In this document: positions 56,385-64,000 of the stretch, piece after piece | Numbering within the stretch: the stretch's first letter is position 1 | How the letters are laid out: each line of letters starts with the position of its first letter | NCBI RefSeq assembly: GCF_024166365.1 | Contig: NC_064846.1 | Span: forward strand, 24,449,866-24,513,865 | Length of the DNA: 64,000 nt | Reading direction: 5' to 3' | From: Elephas maximus indicus | Taxonomy: Eukaryota > Chordata > Mammalia > Proboscidea > Elephantidae | Position numbers and translations under genes: made by a program | The notes under the pieces: generated by a model | Database searches by the model: none | The model's input: the letters and a program-made list of their open reading frames with translations, nothing else | What the model was told of the DNA's origin: nothing

Positions 56385-57003
56385 GAAAGGGGGGGAAGCA
56401 AGGCACTCTTTAAGCAACTTCCCTTCCTCTTCAGCTTTTGAAAGGGTTATCTTCAGTTCCTAGCTCCACTTCCACACTGCCCATTAACTCTTCAAATCAT
56501 TGCTCCTGTTCCCACCACACCACTGAACTTGCTAGAAAGTGAACCAGTGGATTACTAATGACCAAAGCCAATGTTATTTCTCATTGATTCATTTCATCTG
56601 ACACTACTTACCAATCCCACATCCTGAATTTTCTTCTTCCCTTGTCTTCTAAGATCCCTTTTCTCTTGATTCACCTCTTACCTCTCTGATTATTCTTTTT
56701 ATATGCCTATTTCCTTGTCTTTCTAACCTCTAAATGTATGTATTTCTAAGATTTCTGTAGCATTCAATATAGTCTAGCTTACTCAACAGTAACAACCATC
56801 AAATTTTGAGTGGCTTGAAACAAGAAAATTTGTTTCTTGCTCACGCTGCGTATCTATCAGCAGTGGGTCTCTGCTCATTGAAGTCACCCAGGGATCCAGA
56901 CTTACTGGGGCTTCTAGACACATGCTTTCATGATTGCTGATACAGATAAAAAGGGACACAGTTAATTATGCACTGCCTCTTTGATCTTCTGCTTCAAAGT
57001 AGC
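56385..57003. other. Unassigned intergenic sequence
   Basis: No gene or confident repeat could be assigned. Confidence 0.4.
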
Positions 57004-57011
57004 ATACCAAA

Positions 57012-57128
57012 ATCCACTGGCATAGAGTCGATTCTGACTCATAGGGACCCCACAGGGTTTCCAAGGCTGTAAATCTTTAAGGAAGCAGATTGCCACATCT
57101 TTCTCCCACGGAGAAGGTAGAGGCTTGA
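57012..57128 (-). mobile_element. AfroSINE, truncated
   Basis: Antisense AfroSINE: ccactggcatagagtcgatt, ctgactcatagggacccc, ggctgtaaatctttaaggaa, ttgccacatctttctcccac. It belongs to the same long form as 19652-19848 and lacks the tRNA-like head. An 8-base direct repeat ataccaaa lies at 57004-57011 and 57129-57136. Confidence 0.88.
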
Positions 57129-57244
57129 ATACCAAATTTTATGAATCCAACACTGACATGAATATTTTGACAAATTTGAATCACCTTTCAGAAAAGCAGG
57201 ATGAAATATTTGGTGTTTGAGTCATCTCAGAAAATTAAGACAGA

Positions 57245-57470
57245 CAAAGTGGTGGTTAAGGGTGTGGGCTCTGGAGTAAGGTAGGCCTGGGTTTGAATCT
57301 TAACACTGCCATTTCCATGTGACCTTGGCCAAACCACTCTCTCAGCCTTAGTTTTGTCATCTGTAAGATAGTTTCTACCTTAGAGTGCTGCTATGAATAT
57401 TAAGTGAGATGGTACATAAAATATTATCCTTGGCTTTTAATATTCAATAAATTTCTATTCTATTATTATT
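57245..57470 (+). mobile_element. MIR, well preserved
   Basis: Sense MIR with all parts: gtggttaagggtgtgggctc and tggagtaaggtaggcctggg (tRNA-related part), gggtttgaatcttaacactg, gtgaccttggccaaaccact (core), ttgtcatctgtaagatagtt, and tattcaataaatttc at the end. Confidence 0.85.
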
Positions 57471-58589
57471 ACAGGAACCTGAATATGCTGCTCAAGTGAT
57501 GTAGGCATTGACTGCAAGTTGGACAAGATAATCTTTTTGGTTCTCCCAGGCCTGAGATTCCGTTTATGATTCTTTGGATAGGGAAAAATTAAATTTTAGT
57601 TACTCACTGATGCCTGTGCTGATCAGATAACCTCAGAGCCCAGACACACTGCATAATTCCCCGACAGCAATAACTCAGCCAGTAGTTTTCAGGCAGAGAT
57701 GTGGGAGAAAGTCCAATATCCGGGAAGGCTACGATCTACAACTTCCTGTGGTCTGCCTAGTGAAATGTGACCAGATAAGAACAGTTAATAAGAAGCTCTC
57801 GAAATAGAAAAGCTCCTTTTATCACCAAATGTAAATATATTGATGTTAAATACCTGAATGGATGAGGTTAATTTGAATAGTCTTCTCTTATTGCAAGAAA
57901 TACAGAAAAATCTTCAAGAAAATTTGAAAAACTTTTCTTCATACATTGTGGCAAGAACTGAAATATTTTCTTATTCCTAAAGAGTGATGGCCTCTCTGCC
58001 TTTGTGAGGGTAGAAGCATAAGCTTCTAAGAGCTGAATCCAGAGTCACCACAGTATGGTGCCTAACAAGAAACCAAATCTCATAACCTGGACCTGCCTTC
58101 TGTAACACTTTGAAAGTCATGCCAAATTCTCATTAAGGCTTAACGATTTACCTTGGGGTCCCCACATATTTCCAACTGGAGTCAGTCACTTGAATAAGAA
58201 AATAAGCACTGCGATGAAACATTTAATGGCTATAAATTAAGTTGCCAAGAAGTTCTTTCCTTGGATACTCAAGGGGCAAGGTCCCTGGGCAATCACTTAT
58301 TATTTCCCTTGCCTTCTTCTCTGCAATGATTACAGAGAATATCCAAGTAAATATTTTGATGATTGGATTATCCTAGTGAGCCATTCCCCCCGTCTTTTCC
58401 TTGAAAAAAAAAATTCCGAGTGTGATAGTATCCTTTCTTTTCTCCTCGTGTCAGGCAGAGGTGAACTGGATTCATCTTTATTATAAAAGATCAGGGGTTA
58501 CATTCATGGCTAAAAATCATTTTGCAAGGAAACCCAAGCTATGGGCACCATCAAGCTTTAGCAAGAAAGCAGCATATTTGGCTGAGAAC
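57471..58589. other. Unassigned intergenic sequence
   Basis: No gene or confident repeat. The 69-codon frame at 58401-58610 has no motif. Confidence 0.4.
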
Positions 58590-58805
58590 TCTGTTGTCAG
58601 GGAATCTTGAGTTGAATTCACAGCTCTGCCTGTTATTAAATGTGTGGCCTTCAACTTCTCTGTATCTCACTTTCTTCATCCGGAAAACAGATATGATTAT
58701 AATCATACACATCCGAAGGAGTTGTTTTGGGGATACAATAAAACAATGCACAGCACTGCCTGATTCAAGTGTTCAGTAAATGGTAGCTGTTACTATTATT
58801 TAGAA
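58590..58805 (+). mobile_element. MIR
   Basis: Sense MIR: cttgagttgaattcacagct, ctgcctgttattaaatgtgt, ggccttcaacttctctgtat, ttcttcatccggaaaacaga, and gttcagtaaatggtagctgt at the end. Confidence 0.75.
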
Positions 58806-59489
58806 ACAGATTTCTCCAGCCAGCTCACAAGCTGAGAGAATGTAGCTGAAGTGGAGATTGTGTAACCAAGGATTTTATGAAGTTTGAGATAATTTTGAGA
58901 ATATGCCATCAATGATTCTGTTGAGTTGCCAGATCCTAGAATTAGAGATATTTGTGGAGGATTGCTGATGTAGTTCCTTAGGACCCCTTCAAATTCTGGG
59001 ACTATAGCTATATCGGGAGATGCTTGTACAGTAGCAATTTGGAAATCCTTGGTCATTAAAGCAAGGCAGATGAAAACAGCCTTTAATTACATTGCAATAA
59101 GACAGGATAAGCACTGGGAAACAATCTCTTGTGCTTCTTTCATGATTTTACTTTTTCAGCAAAAGGTTGTCTGTTCCCTACTGCACTTTTTCTTCAAACG
59201 TTATAAACCCATCGAGCTGGTTGATACACATTTATAATTCTTGCCATTGGGGATATGGTCCATATAAGTTGGAGAGCAATGTTGGGGAGTCTGTGAAAAC
59301 TAACATTCTTTTAGGAGTTGGAAACTACATCTGAGAACTGCTCCTGAAGAGAGAAGAAGGAAAACTGCAAGACACCGTGGGGTTGGTCTTTTTTGTACAG
59401 TTGAGATTGGAGTTGAAGTGTTAAGATCATGGAATTGCTCATTTTTGTTGTTGGAGTATCAGTTGTCTAGTGTAACGGCGTTTGGAGAG
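58806..59489. other. Unassigned intergenic sequence
   Basis: No gene or confident repeat. 59490-59590 may be a poor MIR remnant (gggaaatccactttacctct). Confidence 0.4.
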
Positions 59490-59594
59490 CCAGTGGGATC
59501 TAGGTCTTAAGGTGACTTGACTGTAAGCCCAATTCAGCCATGAACTTGAAACATAATTTTGGGAAATCCACTTTACCTCTTGGAGACTTAGATT

Positions 59595-61436
59595 TTATTT
59601 CCTTTTTCAAAAAAATAAAGTGAAATGTACAGACAGTGAAACACATATCTTAATGTAAATTTTAATAAATTATGATAAATCCATATGCCTAGGTAACCAC
59701 AACCACTATGAAGATACAGAATATCTCCACAATACCAACAAATTCTCTTGTGTCCCTTTTGAGTCAATCTCCACACCCATTGGCAACCACTGATCTGTTT
59801 TCCATTCCCCCAGATTAGTTTTGCTAGTGCTTGAACTGTATATGAATGGAAGTATTCAGTATGTGCTATTTTTTGGGTCTGGATGTTTTGGTTTTACATA
59901 TGTTTTTGGAATTTAACCATGGTGTTGCATATGTTGCTGTTAGGTGCTGTCGAGTTGGTTCCGACTCATAGCAACCCTATGCACAACAGAACGAAAGACT
60001 GCCCAGTCCCGAGCCATCCTTACAATCCTTTATTATACTTGAGCTCATTGCTGCAGCCACTGTGTCAATCCACCTCATTGAGGGTCTTCCTCTTTTCTGC
60101 TGACCCCGTACTTTACCAAGCATGATGTCCTTCTCCAGGGACTGATCCCTCTTGATAACATGTCCAAAGTATTTAAGAGGCAGTCTCGCCATCCTTGCTT
60201 CTAAGGAGCATTCTAGTTGTACTTCTACCAAGACAGATTTGATCATTCTTTTGGCAGTCCATGGTATATTCAATATTCTTCACCAACACCACAATTCAAA
60301 GGCATCAATTCTTCTTCGGTCTTCCTTATTCATTGTCCAGCTTTCACATGCATACGATGAGATTGAAAATACCATGGCTTGGGTCAGGTACACCTTAATT
60401 TTCAAGGTGACACCTTTGCTCTTCAACACTATAAAGAGGCCCTTTGTAGCAGATTTACCCAATGCAATGCGTCTTTTGATTTCTTGACTGCTGCTTTCAT
60501 GGCTGTTGATTGTGGATACAAGTAAAATGAAATCCATGACAGCATCAATCTTTTCTCCCTTTATCATGATGTTGCTCATTGGTCCAGTTGTGAGGATTTT
60601 TGTTTTCTTTATGTTGACGTGCAAGCCATACTGAAGGCTGTGGTCTTTGATCTTCATTAGTGAGAGCTTCAAGTCCTCTTCACTTTCAGCAAGCAAGGTT
60701 GTCTCATCTGCATAAGGCAGGTTGTTAATGAGTCTCCCTCCAATCCTGATGCCCCATTCTTCTTCATATAGTCCAGCTTCTCGGATTATTTGTTCAGCAT
60801 ACAGATTGAATAGATATGGTGAAAGAATACAACCCTGATGTACACCTTTCTTGACTTTAAACCAATCAGTATCCCCTTGTTCTGTCCGAATGCTTGCCTC
60901 TTGATCTGTGTAAAGGTTCCTCATGAGCACAATTAAGTGTTCTGGAATTCCCATTCTTTGCAATGTTATCCATGGTTTGTTATGATCCACACAGTCGAAT
61001 GCCTTTGCATAGTCACTAAAACACAGGTAAACATCCTTCTGGTGTTCTCTGCTTTCAGCCAGGATCCATCTGACATCAGCAATGGTATTAATGATATTGT
61101 TCTATAGTTTCCACATTCAGTTGGATCACCTTTCTTGGGAATAGGCATAAATATGGATCTCTTCCAATCAGTTGGCCAGGAAGCTGTCTTCCATATTTCT
61201 TGGCATAGACGAGTGAGCACCTCCAGCACTGCATGTTTGTTGAAACATCTCAGTTGATATTCCATCAATTCCTGGAGCCTTGTTTTTCACCAATGCCTTC
61301 AGAACAGCTTGGACTTCTTCCTTCAGTACCATCGGTTCCTGATCATATGCCATCTCTTGAAATGGTTTTTGCATATACCAGTTGTTTATTCTTTCATATT
61401 GCTGATTAATATTCCATTGTGTGAATACACCACAAT
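59595..61436 (-). mobile_element. Ancient L1 3' region, antisense, split by an RTE
   Basis: 59595-59932 complements to old L1 3' sequence (aggtaaccacaaccactatg, ccattggcaaccactgatct, atttaaccatggtgttgcat in the given strand). After the RTE insert it continues at 61377-61436 with ttctttcatattgctgatta and atattccattgtgtgaatac, the same order as at 30340-30410. Confidence 0.75.
59933..61368 (-). mobile_element. RTE/BovB-clade LINE, 5'-truncated (copy G)
   Basis: Antisense RTE with its 3' end on the left (gttgctgttaggtgctgtcg) and broken within the reverse transcriptase at the right. Eight-base direct repeats ttgcatat at 59925-59932 and 61369-61376 bound it. Its 236-codon open frame (60280-60990) is the longest RTE frame in the window and carries GVHQGCILSPYLFNLYAEQI and YADETTLLAESEEDLK, where the second catalytic Asp is Glu. 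NKAPGIDGISTEMFQQ lies at 61240-61290. A stretch of about 85 bases is deleted near 61085 relative to copy A. Confidence 0.93.
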
Positions 61437-62246
61437 TTGAGAAGCTGAACTATATCAAGAAGAACATGGCATCAGGAGTGGAGGAAGACTCATTAACAAT
61501 CTGTGATATGCAGATGACAAAACCTTGCTTGCTGAAAGTGAAGAGGACTTGAAGCACTTACTAATGAAGATCAAAGACCACAGCCTTCAGTATGGGTTAC
61601 ACCTCAACATAAAGAAAACAAAAATCCTCACAACTGGACCAATGAGCAACATCATGATAAACGGCGAAAAGATTGAAGTTGTTAAGCATTTCATTTTACT
61701 TGGATCCACAATCAACAGCCATGAAAGCAGCAGTCAAGAAATCAAATGATGCATTGCATTTGGCGAATCTTCTGCAAAAGACCTTTTTAAAGTGTTAAAA
61801 GGCAAAGATATCATTTTAAGGACTAGGGTGCATGTGAAAGCTGGACAATGAATACGGAAGACCGAGGAATAATTGACGCCTTTGAATTGTGGGGTTGATA
61901 AAGAATATTGGATATACCATGGACAGCCAGAAGAATGAAAAAATATGTCTTGGAAGAAGTACAGCCAAAAGTATAGCCAGAAGGATGGCTAGATTACATC
62001 CCACATACTTTGGACACATTATCAGGAGGGATCAGTCCCTGAAGAAGGATATCATGCTTTGCACAGTACAGGGTCAGTGGAAAAGAGGAAGACCCTCAAG
62101 GAGGTATATTAACATAGTAGGTGTAACAGTGGGCTCAAGAATAACAACGATTGCAAGGGTCACCCAGGAATGGGCAGTGTTTTTTTCTGTGGTACATAGG
62201 GTTGCTATGAGTTGGAATTGACTCGAAGGCACCTAACAATAACAAT
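61437..62246 (+). mobile_element. RTE 3' part (copy H)
   Basis: Sense RTE from gagaagctgaactatatcaa (late reverse transcriptase) to ggcacctaacaataacaata at 62228-62246. The catalytic region at 61507 reads tatgcagatgacaaaacc, so YADDK in place of YADDT. The frame 61525-61749 gives LAESEEDLKHLLMKIKDHSL and GLHLNIKKTKILTTGP. It faces copy G head to head, about 65 bases away. Confidence 0.92.
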
Positions 62247-62247
62247 A

Positions 62248-64000
62248 GACCAAACTCTTAGACAAAAACCAGGCAAAGATATCAAAAGAAAAGAAAACTA
62301 CACATTAATACCTCTTATGAATATAGATGCAAAATTTCTTAACAAAATACTATCCATTGAATCTAGCATCACATAAATAGGATTATACACCATGGCCAGG
62401 GGAGATATATCCCAGGATTGCAAGATTGTTTTAACATCTGAAAAACAATCAATGTAATGTATTATAGTAATTCAATAAAAGGCAAAAAATACATGATCTT
62501 TTCAATAGATGCAGAAAACAAATTTTGAAAAAATATAACACCCTTTCATGATAAAAACATTACAACTCTAGGACTAGAAGGGAGTTTCTTTAACTTGATA
62601 AAGGCCATCCACAAAGAAAACAAAACAAAACCCACAGCTAACATCTACATAATGGTAAAAATTGAAAGCTTTCCCTTTAAGATAAGAAACAAGAAAAGGA
62701 CGCCTGCTTTCACCACTACTATTTAAGATTGTATTGCAGTTCCTAGCCAGGATAGCTGGGCAAGAAAAAGAAATAAAAGCATCCATATTGGAAAGGAAGA
62801 AAAATAGCTCTTTTTATTCACAGATACCAGGAGCTTGTACATAGAAAATCCTAAGGAATTCACAGACAAACTAGTTGAACTAATAAACAATTTCAGCAAA
62901 GTTGCAGGTATCAAGATCAAATATAGTGGTATTTCTGTACACTACAATGAAAAATCAGAAAATAAAATTAAGAAAATAATTTCATTAAAATAACATCATT
63001 CTCCTGAGGGAGCAGGAGAGCAGTGGGATGCAGACCCCAAATTCTTATAAAAAGACCAGACTTAATGGTCTGACTGAGACTGGAAGGACCCGGTGGTCAT
63101 GGCCCCCAGACCTTCTCTTGGCCCGGGACGGGAACCATTCCCAAAGCCAACTCTTCAGACATGGATTGGACTGGACAATGGGCTGGAGAGGGATGCTGGT
63201 GAGGAGTGAGCTTCTTGGATCAGGTGGACACTTGAGACTATGTTGGCATCTCCTGCCTGGAGGGGAGATGAGAGGCTGGAGGGGGTTAGAAGCTGACGAA
63301 ATGGACACGAAAAGAGAGAGTGGAGGGAGAGAGCGGGCTGTCTCATTAGGGGGAGAGTAATAGGGAGTATGTAGCAAGGTGTATATAAGTTTTTATGTGA
63401 GAGACTGACTTGATTTGTAAACTTTCACTTAAAGCACAATAAAAATTATTTTAAAAATTACATCATAAATAGTAAAATACTTATAAATATATTCAAACAA
63501 GTGAAGACTTGCACACTGAAATTTACAAAATACTATTGCAAGAAATTTTTAAAAATCCACATAAATGAAAAGACATTTTACTATCATGGATTGGATGTCT
63601 TAGCATTGTTAAGAAGGCAATGCTTCCCAAATTGATCTACAGACTGAACACAAACCCTATCAAAATTCCAACAGCCTTTTTGCAGAAATTTATAAGCTGA
63701 TCCTAAAACTCATATGGGAATACAAGGAGCCACACATAGTGAAAACAATCTCTCTAAAGAACAAATTTTGAGTACTCACACTTCCTAATTTCAAACTTTG
63801 CTGCAAAGCTTCAGTAATCAAAACAGTATGGTACTGGCATAAAGATATATGCATAGATAAATACAATAGAATTGAGTATCCCAAAATAAGCCGATACACC
63901 TATGCTCAATTTATTTTCGACAAGGATGTCAAGAACATTCAATAGGGGAAGAATACTCTTTTCAACAAATGATGTTGGGACATCCACATGCAAAAGAATG
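62248..64000 (+). mobile_element. Older L1 ORF2 region, runs off the right edge
   Basis: Sense L1 of an older type: atagatgcaaaatttcttaa, tttcaatagatgcagaaaac, then caggagcttgtacatagaaa, and after the insert aagacattttactatcatgg, ggcaatgcttcccaaattga, tcatatgggaatacaaggag. These follow L1 ORF2 reverse transcriptase and thumb order. The catalytic FADD text is degraded (cacagatacc near 62820). It is split by an L1 3' fragment at 63001-63453. Confidence 0.82.
63001..63453 (+). mobile_element. L1 3' UTR fragment inside an older L1
   Basis: Sense L1 3' end: ggagcaggagagcagtggga, aaaaagaccagacttaatgg, ggttagaagctgacgaaatg, gtgtatataagtttttatgt, aaagcacaataaaaattatt. It is flanked by a 14-base near-duplication, aaaataacatcatt at 62987-63000 and aaaattacatcata at 63454-63467 (two differences). 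Confidence 0.92.

Noticed and set aside
1..64000. Endogenous retrovirus or LTR pairs
   Set aside because: No long terminal repeats, primer-binding site, gag, protease or env-like frames were noticed; the reverse transcriptase remains are all L1 or RTE.

Overview
The window is mammalian genomic DNA, almost certainly from an afrotherian and most probably an elephant. The evidence is a set of AfroSINE copies (a tRNA-derived SINE family restricted to Afrotheria, with a conserved tail reading gtcgctatgagtcggaatcgactc), several copies of an RTE/BovB-clade LINE with the same 3' tail and a CAA-rich end, and L1 copies with their own lineage-specific 3' UTR. Older mammalian repeats (L2, MIR, ancient L1, a hAT-like DNA transposon) make up much of the rest. 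I see no intact protein-coding gene, no rRNA or functional tRNA gene and no CRISPR array. The only single-copy-type genes are two dead olfactory receptor genes on the minus strand, about 27 kb apart, which fits a decayed or marginal part of an olfactory receptor cluster.

Layout: 1-15.66 kb is a block of two plus-strand L1 copies joined at about 6.84 kb. The second is interrupted by a near-complete 3.2 kb antisense RTE (8.21-11.41 kb), an AfroSINE (12.66 kb) and a small A/T insert (13.61 kb). A 5'-truncated RTE follows (15.66-17.72 kb). From 17.9 to 20.0 kb lies an L2 with a DNA transposon and two tiny T-tract insertions, then a MIR split by an AfroSINE. Olfactory receptor pseudogene 1 is at 21.2-22.1 kb. 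From 23 to 32.5 kb there are scattered MIR, L2, hAT-like and ancient L1 pieces. From 32.5 to 40.4 kb comes a run of antisense L1-type sequence: a copy with promoter, ORF1 and part of the endonuclease but no reverse transcriptase, then older elements, with tandem repeats in two different 5' UTR-like regions. From 40 to 47 kb there are MIR and L2 pieces and an unusual AfroSINE/RTE composite at 46.4-47.1 kb. Olfactory receptor pseudogene 2 is at 49.3-50.2 kb. From 51.9 to 55.2 kb there are two more RTE copies and an AfroSINE; from 55.8 kb on, L1 3' ends, MIRs, a facing pair of RTE copies (59.9-62.2 kb) and an older L1 running off the right edge.

The window's biology is therefore retrotransposition. 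The RTE supplies the enzymes; AfroSINEs share its 3' end and are plausibly copied by it. Every element ORF seen is broken by stops or frameshifts, and at least two reverse transcriptase copies have lost a catalytic aspartate. The points most worth a second look are the composite AfroSINE/RTE insertion bounded by one target-site duplication, four insertions made of little but an A or T tract between direct repeats, the two sets of tandem units in L1-type 5' UTRs, a near-consensus CTCF-like motif in one of them, and the L1-L1 junction. All family names rest on recognition of sequence, not on a database search; boundaries are accurate to a few bases only where a target-site duplication is quoted.
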